From JAJXWB01 sp965246795 (GTDB lineage: Bacteria > Pseudomonadota > Alphaproteobacteria > Rhizobiales > Beijerinckiaceae): DNA of 64,000 nt. The DNA lies in contig CBDFFN010000014.1 in the NCBI GenBank assembly GCA_965246795.1, positions 1 to 64,000 on the forward strand, given 5' to 3'. The position numbers and the translations under genes are program-made. Each line of letters starts with the position of its first letter. Within the stretch, counting starts at the first letter, position 1. Under the pieces are notes generated by a model. The model made no database searches, was not told where the DNA came from, and saw only the letters and a program-made list of their open reading frames with translations. Below, piece by piece: positions 41,596 to 49,062 of this stretch.

Positions 41596-44500
41596 TCGCA
41601 GAGCGCGGGCCTTCGAGCTGAAGCACCGACGGCACGCGGTCTGGCATGCTCTCACGCAGAAGTGCGTAGCCCGTTCCCGCCAGTCCGTAGAAGAGGCTGG
41701 GACATTCGAGCGTGTGCTTGAGGTCGGCGGACCAGTCGCCTTCGGCCACGCGTGTCAGGAGGCGCGTCCGCCAATCGACGAATGCGCCGGCGTCGTCGCC
41801 AACCTCTGTGCGGCAGACGGTTTTGACATATTCCAGCTGGCCGAGCGCGCCGTGACACAGGCAGAGCGCGCCCGTAGCACTCTCCTCGACCGACTTTCTG
41901 ACGAGGTCAGCAGTGCTGGCAGCAGTGAAGCGAGTCGGCAGCATCTCGGCCGATCGCGCCGCCGCGTGAAGCCCGATCATGCCGCGACACCAGCTCGTCG
42001 CATTCGATGCGGCGGTGGGACTGGTGCGTGCTGCCTCAAGCGCCGCAAGACGATCGAAATCGCGCGTGAACAATGTTTCCGCCTGCTTTCGCGCATCGTC
42101 GTCGCCGCTCGCCGCGGCCCATCTCGCCAGAGCAAGCGCAACGCCGGTCTCGCCATGCGCGAGGCCGGGAAAATCGTACAGCGATTTGCTCTTCCCGTGC
42201 ATGCGCGATGATTTCGTCGCTACCGAAAGCTTTTCAGCGATGGGCCGCAAGAACGAAAGTAGCGACGCGTCGTGCGTCACGTCGTACACGACGAGCGCTG
42301 TCACGAGAAAGCCGGCCATTCCCTCGAACAGATCGAGGCCGCCGGCGCGAGACGCGGCCTTCGCTTTGTCGCGGACGATGCGTGAGGCGCACGCCGAAAA
42401 ATCCGGGCGTTGCAATTCATTCGCGAGATGGACCAGCGCGTAGCAGAGGCCGCCAAAACCCCGCATCGCGCCAAACGCCGGCGCCTCGCCATCATCGGGA
42501 CGCGCAAGCGCGGCCTCGATGGCCCTCGTCGAAAACGCGCTGAAGCGATCCTCCTGCGTTACCGCGCCGAGATAGGCGAGAAAGAGCGCAATGCCGGACA
42601 GCCCCTGGCCGAGACCGATGTCGGCGACGTCCACGGTCATGCGGGTCGCATCGATCCATTGCGGAACGAGCCAGACCGACGCATTGCCGTCTGAGATCGC
42701 GCGATCGCACAAGCGGTGTCCGATCCGTGTCGCGATGGCGAGCAGCTCCGTCGTTGTCGGCGCTCTACGTTTTTTTACGCTTGGTCGAGGGAGGCGAACG
42801 GTCGGCGTCGCCTCCCACGTCGATGCACGAATGAGCAGGGTTTGAAGTTCGAGGTCTCGAGGGCCGAGATTCTTGATCTTCTGTCGTGCAGCATCCCACG
42901 CATTGCCGCTCGTCGCGACCGCGACACCATTCGCGAAAATCGTGGGATCACCGATCCGTGTCGTGAGATAGGGAATATCGCCAGCGAGAAGACTTTCGAC
43001 TTCTGTGTCCTCCAACGCATTTGCCGGCGCGACGATGTTTCGCGCATTGTTGCGCATCGCATCGTGCAGAAAGGCCTCGCAGGCGATCGCATCGCGCTGG
43101 TAACGCGGATGGAAACTGTCGAGCAGTGCCCCCGCATAGTCCATTGTATCCCGGCACAGAAAGCGGCTATCGCGCCCGTGGAATGTTGTGAGAGGGCCGT
43201 CGTCGGCGAGCAATTCGCGTTTGGCTACGTGCAAGACGCGGTAGGCGTTCTCGAAGCCCTCGACGAGATCATCGCGATAGTTTGAGACGCTTAACGGCGC
43301 GCCCTGCAAGGTGGGCAGCGACTGCGCGTCCGACATCGGCATACGCGCATAGGAAAGCTTCATCCGATCGGTGAAAGACCCCTGCCAATGCGCCACCGGC
43401 ATCGGCGTGACTTGCCCCGGCGCATGACCGAGCGCGGAGAAGTCGGTCCATCGCCCGCTATCGGCGCCCCCGCGCGGTGCGGGAAGAAGCATGGAGCGCA
43501 TGACGGATGTCGCGAGCCAGGTGTTCGCCGTGTCGTACACATTATTCGACGCGTCGACCGACGGATGGAACAATGTTTCGAGGTCAACGGCGACGGGGTG
43601 TTCGCCTTCTGCGATGACATTCTCGGAATGGAGATCCGTGCCGCCGCAGATGTAGTTGAGCGCGAGATGACATCCCATGCGCGCGAAGAAGCGTTTCGCC
43701 ATCGGTTCGGAGTCGCATGGCACCGCGGGCACGAATTCCATGAAGCCGAACGAGCCGCGGTCGCACACGCGTGCGGCTTTCATCGGTAGCCGAACGTCGC
43801 GTGTGTTGAACCACGCGATGAGGTTTGCGTAGCACTGCTCCATCGCGACGGGGCGCGGCTTGTAGACGAGCCTCTGCCCGAACCCGAACGTGAGGATGTG
43901 AACGGCCGCGCCGCGACCATGCGTATCGCCGCACGCCTCCATCTTCGCGAGAACGCCGGGATTTCCGCCTGCGAAGAACGCCTGCCGGATATCGCCTTCG
44001 CAGGATGCCAGCCGCTCGAACATCACTTGCGTCGCTTGCGACCAGTTGTCTGCGACGTTCGTAACGCGGCGCACGAGCACCGGGTATTGCGACAGGATCG
44101 ATACTGCGAGCCCGCGGTCCGATAGACATTCGCAGAAAAAAGCGAAGCGTTGCGCCGGCGTATCGGCGCGCAGAAGTCCGCGGCGGCTTGCAACAGACAA
44201 TTCGAGGACGAGCACCTTCTTGACGATCGTCGAGAGGCGCTCGCGAAGGATGTCTTCGCCGGACTCCAGAAGACCATCGAGTGCTTCGCCGCTCCGCGGA
44301 AGCAAAGCCGATTTGTCGCCCTCAAGTTTTGCCGCAATTGCGTTACGGCTCCGCGCGATGATCGGCTCGAGCGCGCGGAGGAAGCCGACCGGTCTCGCGG
44401 GAAGGACATCCAAATCAGGAGCGCGATCGAACGCGTCGACGAACGCAATCCACCAGTCGGGCGGGGTTGTTGCATGAGCGCGGTCGAGTCGCGCCGCACG

Positions 44501-44623
44501 AATAGCGCGCCGGTGCTCTTCAGACCATTTTCGCGTCGGCGTTTCGGCGTGCGGGTCGCGCGCGCTTGGCCCGCGCCGACTTTCGCGAAGGGTCAGCGCC
44601 GCGCGCCAAACTTCCGGCGACAA
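41582..44623 (-). CDS. lanM: Class II lanthipeptide synthetase LanM
   Basis: A complete 1013-residue bifunctional LanM. The N-terminal DUF4135 dehydratase (to about residue 620), which phosphorylates Ser/Thr and eliminates phosphate, keeps its kinase-like residues: K255 in LVYKPRP, D330-H332-N335 in TDLHSENVI, and D347/E349 in AVDLETLF. The C-terminal LanC cyclase (about 630-1013), which adds Cys thiols to dehydro-residues, has GLSGIALFLAYL (675-686), H823 in LAHGETG, and the zinc ligands C879 (SWCRG), C923 and H924 (CLCHG). The start is TTG 44623 with AGGA 5 bp before; there is no nearby in-frame ATG. It lies 60 bp after a short Cys-containing protein on the same strand, the likely substrate. 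No LanT, protease or immunity gene is seen. Confidence 0.93.
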   Translation of the reverse strand: MSPEVWRAALTLRESRRGPSARDPHAETPTRKWSEEHRRAIRAARLDRAHATTPPDWWIAFVDAFDRAPDLDVLPARPVGFLRALEPIIARSRNAIAAKLEGDKSALLPRSGEALDGLLESGEDILRERLSTIVKKVLVLELSVASRRGLLRADTPAQRFAFFCECLSDRGLAVSILSQYPVLVRRVTNVADNWSQATQVMFERLASCEGDIRQAFFAGGNPGVLAKMEACGDTHGRGAAVHILTFGFGQRLVYKPRPVAMEQCYANLIAWFNTRDVRLPMKAARVCDRGSFGFMEFVPAVPCDSEPMAKRFFARMGCHLALNYICGGTDLHSENVIAEGEHPVAVDLETLFHPSVDASNNVYDTANTWLATSVMRSMLLPAPRGGADSGRWTDFSALGHAPGQVTPMPVAHWQGSFTDRMKLSYARMPMSDAQSLPTLQGAPLSVSNYRDDLVEGFENAYRVLHVAKRELLADDGPLTTFHGRDSRFLCRDTMDYAGALLDSFHPRYQRDAIACEAFLHDAMRNNARNIVAPANALEDTEVESLLAGDIPYLTTRIGDPTIFANGVAVATSGNAWDAARQKIKNLGPRDLELQTLLIRASTWEATPTVRLPRPSVKKRRAPTTTELLAIATRIGHRLCDRAISDGNASVWLVPQWIDATRMTVDVADIGLGQGLSGIALFLAYLGAVTQEDRFSAFSTRAIEAALARPDDGEAPAFGAMRGFGGLCYALVHLANELQRPDFSACASRIVRDKAKAASRAGGLDLFEGMAGFLVTALVVYDVTHDASLLSFLRPIAEKLSVATKSSRMHGKSKSLYDFPGLAHGETGVALALARWAAASGDDDARKQAETLFTRDFDRLAALEAARTSPTAASNATSWCRGMIGLHAAARSAEMLPTRFTAASTADLVRKSVEESATGALCLCHGALGQLEYVKTVCRTEVGDDAGAFVDWRTRLLTRVAEGDWSADLKHTLECPSLFYGLAGTGYALLRESMPDRVPSVLQLEGPRSAIKCA

Positions 44624-44683
44624 AGAATCCTGCGATAAGACGTCCGGTGAGAACCGTATCGGGATCCGCGCGCCCTCAGACGC

Positions 44684-45046
44684 CTAGCGCTTGTCGCAAT
44701 ATTCCCGCGAGTTGCACTGCGTGGAAATATCCGTGCGCGGCTTCGTCATCTTCGCCGCGGGATGTGGCTGCGCTCCTTGCGGCGTCGCTTTGCCTGGATT
44801 GATGCCTGGTGCGCCACCCGTCGTGGTTCCGCTTTTGGCAAGGCGGATGCGATCTCCAGCGATCCGCAATTTGGCGCCCGGCGAAAGCGACAACAGCGCA
44901 TCTTTCAGCCCGCGTACGTCCGATTGCGTGACGCTGACAGGCTCATAGCCTTCAGCGGCCATCGGACCAGTCGCGTTCGCGTCCACAACAAATGCGGGCG
45001 ACGCCGTCGCGACGGCCGTGACACCAATGATCGGTAATCTCTTCAT
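44684..45046 (-). CDS. Candidate LanM substrate: 120-residue protein with Gly-Gly site and Ser/Thr/Cys tail
   Basis: From ATG 45046. Residues 1-25 look like a Sec signal (MKRLPIIGVTAVATASPAFV, AxA at 23-25); residues 39-71 form an amphipathic helix-like region (DVRGLKDALLSLSPGAKLRI); a double glycine at 77-78 (TTTGG) is where C39 peptidases cut class II leaders. The C-terminal segment has T101, T105, S108, T109, S113 and only two Cys, C111 and C117, in TDISTQCNSREYCDKR. This is a fitting substrate layout for the lanM gene 60 bp downstream. Against it, a true Sec signal would remove the protein from cytoplasmic LanM, and the mature part could simply carry a disulfide. I do not recognise the family. 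Confidence 0.7.
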   Translation of the reverse strand: MKRLPIIGVTAVATASPAFVVDANATGPMAAEGYEPVSVTQSDVRGLKDALLSLSPGAKLRIAGDRIRLAKSGTTTGGAPGINPGKATPQGAQPHPAAKMTKPRTDISTQCNSREYCDKR

Positions 45047-45074
45047 GGCCGGCCCCCTGCACAGACACGCCACC

Positions 45075-45102
45075 ATATTACCGGGAGTTAATGTTTTGTC
45101 GA
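45075..45102 (-). promoter_or_regulatory. Promoter-like sequence for the candidate precursor-lanM operon
   Basis: Read on the minus strand: TCGACA (45102-45097), a 16-bp spacer, then TAATAT (45080-45075), about 30 bp before the ATG at 45046. It resembles a sigma-70-type promoter (5/6 at -35, 4/6 at -10) and sits inside the 74-bp gap after mepA, so the operon can be transcribed on its own. Confidence 0.5.
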
Positions 45103-45120
45103 GCGCCGTCGTGGCGCAGG

Positions 45121-46110
45121 CTACCGCGACTTCAGCACCGCACGGCATTCGCCAGGCAGCGCGGCCATCGTCATCGACGGCTTTTTTGGGCCGGTCGACG
45201 GGCGCGGATTGAGCACCGCCGGTGTGAACCAGTAAGCGAGTTGATCGCATCCGTCGCCGGGCACGACGGCGTCCTGTTCCGTGCAACCGCTCTGCCCGTC
45301 CGGGCAGGCCATACGGACGTGGAAATGGTAATTGTGCCCCCACATCGGGCGCACCTTGTTGAGCCAACTGCGGTCGCCCGTTGCCTCGCGGCAGATCGCC
45401 TTCTTGATCGCCGCATTCACGAAGATGCGCTCGACCGAGCTGCTCTGTGCCGCGGCGCGGATGACAGCGAGATGGTCGTGCGTCCAGCGCGACGCGTCGA
45501 CATCGAGCTTGTCGGCACGCACGACATTCGTCGCAGACATCTCCTCGCGATCGGTGCGTGAGAGGCGATGGTTCGGCATCGGTGTCAGCCAGATGTCGGC
45601 GTCGAGGCCGATCTGGTGAGAGGCATGGCCGGTGAGCATCGGGCCACCGCGCGGCTGCGAAATATCGCCGACGAGAAGGCCCGGCCAGTTCGATACTTTT
45701 GGCACGCGCTTGGCGAATTTTTCGAGGAAGTCGATCAGCACAGGGTTTCCCCAATTGCGGTTGCGCGACAGGCGCATCACTTGCCACGCTTCGCCGTTCA
45801 CCGGCAGCATCTCGCCACCCGCGAGGCAGCCGCGCGAATAGAATCCGATCGACCGCGCCGCGAGATCGGCCGGCGCGACGGCACGACCGAACAATTCCTT
45901 CGCCGGCGTCGCGGGGTCGTCGGGATGGGCAAGCGGCGGCAGCGGTTTTGGATCGACGGAGCCTCGGTCCTGCGCAGCGGCAGGGGCAGCCATCAGGAGC
46001 AAGGCGAGGCCGAGAAGGTGAAGGCGCAGGGCAAAACTCCCGGTCAGACGATGGCTGACGGCAAAAGATTCGCGGCGTCCTGTCAACGGCCGGTCATCCA
46101 TGCCGGGCAT
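45121..46110 (-). CDS. mepA: Penicillin-insensitive murein endopeptidase MepA
   Basis: A 329-residue exported peptidase of the M74 (LAS) group that cuts D-Ala-mDAP cross-links. The hydrophobic segment LHLLGLALLLMAAPAAAQ near residues 30-47 is the signal; residues before it may come from a too-early start. The zinc-binding signature is HASHQIGLDADIWL, with H-x-H in GHNYHFHVRMACP. Several Cys in the C-terminal half match the disulfides of MepA. It lies between the candidate lanthipeptide operon and an L,D-transpeptidase, adding to the envelope theme. Confidence 0.93.
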   Translation of the reverse strand: MPGMDDRPLTGRRESFAVSHRLTGSFALRLHLLGLALLLMAAPAAAQDRGSVDPKPLPPLAHPDDPATPAKELFGRAVAPADLAARSIGFYSRGCLAGGEMLPVNGEAWQVMRLSRNRNWGNPVLIDFLEKFAKRVPKVSNWPGLLVGDISQPRGGPMLTGHASHQIGLDADIWLTPMPNHRLSRTDREEMSATNVVRADKLDVDASRWTHDHLAVIRAAAQSSSVERIFVNAAIKKAICREATGDRSWLNKVRPMWGHNYHFHVRMACPDGQSGCTEQDAVVPGDGCDQLAYWFTPAVLNPRPSTGPKKPSMTMAALPGECRAVLKSR

Positions 46111-46172
46111 GCCGCCTTGCAGTGCGGCACGCGCCTTGCGACGTTGTCCTTCGAGTGAGGGAGTGTCGCGTT

Positions 46173-46754
46173 ATGAAGCGTTTTTGGTTCGCCGCGCTGG
46201 CGTTTGCCGGCCTCGTTGCGGTCGCTGTGCCGGCGCAGGCCCGCGTGCAGGTCTCGATCGACCTCGCGACGCAACGCATGAACGTCACGTCGGCGAGCGG
46301 CAGCTATTCGTGGCCGATCTCGTCCGCGCGCAGCGGCTTCGTCACGCCGCGCGGCAGCTACGCGCCAACGTCGCTGCAGCGCATGCACTATTCGCGCAAG
46401 TATCACATGTCGCCGATGCCGCATTCGATCTTTTTCCGCGGCGGCTATGCGATCCACGGCACGTCTGCGACCGGCGCGCTTGGCCGTCCGGCATCGCACG
46501 GCTGCATTCGTCTCGCGCCGGGCAATGCCGCCGCACTTTATTCGATGGTGCAGCGCGAGGGCGCGAACATTTCGATCAACGGTGCGCCGCCGGCGAGCAA
46601 GACGTCCGTCGCCAAGCACAACTCGACATCGGCTGTCTATGCCGCGCGACGAACGCGCGGCGATGCGCCGATGGCCTATGCGCCGGTTGCGCCGACAAGC
46701 TCCTATTATGCGCCGACCGTGCAGCGATGGCAGGCGAACCCGGCGGGCTGGTGA
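46173..46754 (+). CDS. L,D-transpeptidase (YkuD domain), exported
   Basis: A 193-residue protein from ATG 46173, with AGGGAG upstream. Signal peptide residues 1-22 (LVAVAVPAQA). The YkuD domain carries RVQVSIDLATQRMNV, H95 in YAIHGTS and C111 in ASHGCIRL. A 70-residue tail rich in Tyr, Ala and Pro follows. The sequence is of the short ErfK-like type and differs from the two other transpeptidases in the window. It is divergent from mepA, so both envelope genes may share a control region. Confidence 0.93.
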   Translation: MKRFWFAALAFAGLVAVAVPAQARVQVSIDLATQRMNVTSASGSYSWPISSARSGFVTPRGSYAPTSLQRMHYSRKYHMSPMPHSIFFRGGYAIHGTSATGALGRPASHGCIRLAPGNAAALYSMVQREGANISINGAPPASKTSVAKHNSTSAVYAARRTRGDAPMAYAPVAPTSSYYAPTVQRWQANPAGW

Positions 46755-46854
46755 AGCGCGTGGCGCGCAAACAAGCTGGACAGTTTTCGGCTTTCATCAT
46801 CTAATCTCCACGCGAGGGTCGCCCAACGAGAGCGATCCCGCGAGGGAGAGATTG

Positions 46855-48000
46855 ATGCACTTCACCAGACGATCCGTCGTGGGCGGGCTTGGCGTCGGCG
46901 TTTCCATGCCAGCGATCCTGCGCGGCGCATGGGCACAAGGCGCGACGATCAAGATTGGCATGGTATTGCCGGTGACAGGTCCCGCTGCCGAGGCGGGTCG
47001 TTATGCGCTGACCGGCGCAAAAATCGCGATGGAGCAGGTCAACAAGGCCGGCGGCGTGCTTGGCAAGCAGATCGAACTCGTGACCGAGGACGATCAGACC
47101 ACGAATCCCGGAGCGGTGGCAGCTTTCTCGAAACTTGCGGCGGACGCCAACATCGTCGGCTTCCTCGGCTCGATCCGCTCGACGCAAAACCAGGCGATGG
47201 CGCCGTTCATCACGCAGGCCGGGAAGCCCGTGATGATCGGTGGGACCGCGCCGATCCTGACGCGCATGGACGTGCCGTGGTTCTTCCGCTGCCGGCCGAA
47301 CGATCTCTATTCCGGCCGCGTGCTCGCCGAGTTCGGCATGACCACGATCGGCAAAAAGAAATGGGCGATCGTGCATTCGACCGACGCGTTCGGCACGGCG
47401 GGCGGTGAAGCGCTGACGGCCGCAATCACGAAGGGTGGCGGCACCGTCGCGCTCGATCAGGGCTACGCCAACCAGAGCCAGGATTTCACGCCGGTCGTGC
47501 TCGCCGTGAAGAGCTCCGGCGCAGATATTCTTGGCTCGTATTTCACCTTCGAGAACGATCTCGGCATTTTCGCGCGTCAGTTGCGGCAACTTGGCGTGAC
47601 GATCCCCTATGTCGGCTCGCCGTCGATCGTGAACGTCACGGCGCTGAAGCTGGCGGGTCCCGCGCTCCACGGCACCTATGGTGTCGCGGATTACGCGGAG
47701 GACTCTAGCGAAGCGGCAAAGGCGTTCGGCAAGTCGTATCGCGAAATCGCGAAGGTCCCGCCGGACAACCAGGCGTCATGGACATTCGATGCCGTGACGA
47801 TTCTCTCAAAGGCGATCAACGACGCGAAGACGACGGAGCCGGCCAAGGTCCGCACCGCGATCCTCGCAATCAAGGGTCATCAGGGCGCGGAAGGCGAATA
47901 CAATTTCGACGAGCGCGGCGACGGGCTGCACGGCTACAATGTCGTGCGCAACGAGAAGGGCACGATCGTCTTCGACAAGCATATCGAGTTCAAGGACTGA
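46855..48000 (+). CDS. Branched-chain amino-acid-type ABC transporter substrate-binding protein
   Basis: A 381-residue periplasmic type I binding protein from ATG 46855 (GAGGGAGAG ribosome site). The N-terminus MHFTRRSVVGGLGVG has twin arginines, so Tat export is likely. The fold is shown by IKIGMVLPVTGPAAEAG, EDDQTTNPGAVAAFSKL, FLGSIRSTQNQAMAPF and FDAVTILSKAINDA. Ligands of this family include branched-chain amino acids, amides and aromatic acids; the true ligand is not evident. It is the first gene of a complete liv-type operon, separated from the permease by a repeat-rich 186-bp gap. Confidence 0.92.
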   Translation: MHFTRRSVVGGLGVGVSMPAILRGAWAQGATIKIGMVLPVTGPAAEAGRYALTGAKIAMEQVNKAGGVLGKQIELVTEDDQTTNPGAVAAFSKLAADANIVGFLGSIRSTQNQAMAPFITQAGKPVMIGGTAPILTRMDVPWFFRCRPNDLYSGRVLAEFGMTTIGKKKWAIVHSTDAFGTAGGEALTAAITKGGGTVALDQGYANQSQDFTPVVLAVKSSGADILGSYFTFENDLGIFARQLRQLGVTIPYVGSPSIVNVTALKLAGPALHGTYGVADYAEDSSEAAKAFGKSYREIAKVPPDNQASWTFDAVTILSKAINDAKTTEPAKVRTAILAIKGHQGAEGEYNFDERGDGLHGYNVVRNEKGTIVFDKHIEFKD

Positions 48001-48064
48001 GCGGCGAAGGCGCACGTCGTGACCTTCGATCTGAGTCTTGCTACGTCACCGGCCGCTTCGCAGG

Positions 48065-48168
48065 CAAGTTTACGCAGCCTGCGTAAACTTGGCTGCGTCG
48101 GCGAGCCGGGATCCAGATTTTGTGACGCCCTCGCTGGATCCCGGATCGCGCTTCGCGCGTCCGGGAAC
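48065..48168. repeat. Cluster of palindromes between binding-protein and permease genes
   Basis: Three dyads in about 100 bp. CAAGTTTACGCAG-C-CTGCGTAAACTTG (48065-48091) is a perfect 27-bp palindrome. CCGGGATCCAG (48106-48116) pairs exactly with CTGGATCCCGG (48134-48144). A hairpin TCCCGGATCGCGC / GCGCGTCCGGGA ends at about 48167 and repeats the element at 29042-29077. Such structures can stabilise the upstream binding-protein mRNA and lower permease expression. Confidence 0.75.
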
Positions 48169-48186
48169 GTCGCGGGATAGGCGACG

Positions 48187-49062
48187 ATGGACATCGCCCT
48201 CCAGCTTCTCTTTTCCGGCCTCGGCATCGGCGCGGTCTATGCGCTTGTCGCGCTCGGTTTCGTCCTGATTTTTCGCGCGACCAACGTCGTGAACTTCGCG
48301 CAGGGCGAATTCTCGATGGTTGCGGCCTTTCTCATGGTCGTCTTCGCCGTCGATCTGCAGTGGCCCTACTGGTTGTCGTTTCTGCTCGCCATCGGTGGCA
48401 TGGCGGTGCTCGGCGCGATCTTCAATCTTGGCGTCTATTATCCCCTGCGCAACCGCACCTATCTGCCGGTCATCATCTCGACGATCGGCGCGTCGATCCT
48501 GCTCGCGAACGGCATGCTCGCACTCTACGGGCCGGAGCCGCAGGTGCTGTCGGGCTGGTTCGAGACGCCGGGTATCCAGCTCGGGCCCGTCTATCTCGAC
48601 AGCCAGTATCTGCTCATCATCGCTGTGACGATCGTGCTCGTCGCGTTTCAGTACTGGTTCTTCGAACACACGCTGCTCGGCAAGAAGCTGCAGGCGACGA
48701 GCCAGGACAAGGAGATGGCGGCGCTGCTCGGCATCCCAGTCGCCACGATGATCATGATCACCTTCGTCTATTCCGCTGTGCTCGGCGGCATCGCCGGCAT
48801 TCTCGTCGCGCCGATCCTGTTCGTCTCTATCGGCATGGGGGCAACGATCGCGCTGAAGGCCTTTGCGGCGACGATCATCGGCGGCTTTGGCGATGTCGCG
48901 GGTGCCATCATCGGTGGGCTTGCGCTCGGCGTCATCGAGACGTTTGGCGCGGCGTATATCTCCGTGCCCTACAAGGACGCCTTCGCTTTTCTTGTGCTCG
49001 TGCTGTTTCTCGCGTTCCGGCCGCAAGGCCTGTTCGGTGAGCGCGTCGCGGAGAAGGCATGA
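48187..49062 (+). CDS. livH: Branched-chain amino-acid-type ABC permease (LivH)
   Basis: A 291-residue inner-membrane permease with about eight hydrophobic segments. GIGAVYALVALGFVLIFRATNVVNFAQGEF is the family N-terminal signature, and SQDKEMAALLGIPV with GGFGDVAGAIIGGLALGVIE marks the ATPase-coupling region. With the fused LivM/LivG and LivF products it forms the importer core. The 3' end overlaps the next gene as ATGA at 49059-49062. Confidence 0.93.
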   Translation: MDIALQLLFSGLGIGAVYALVALGFVLIFRATNVVNFAQGEFSMVAAFLMVVFAVDLQWPYWLSFLLAIGGMAVLGAIFNLGVYYPLRNRTYLPVIISTIGASILLANGMLALYGPEPQVLSGWFETPGIQLGPVYLDSQYLLIIAVTIVLVAFQYWFFEHTLLGKKLQATSQDKEMAALLGIPVATMIMITFVYSAVLGGIAGILVAPILFVSIGMGATIALKAFAATIIGGFGDVAGAIIGGLALGVIETFGAAYISVPYKDAFAFLVLVLFLAFRPQGLFGERVAEKA

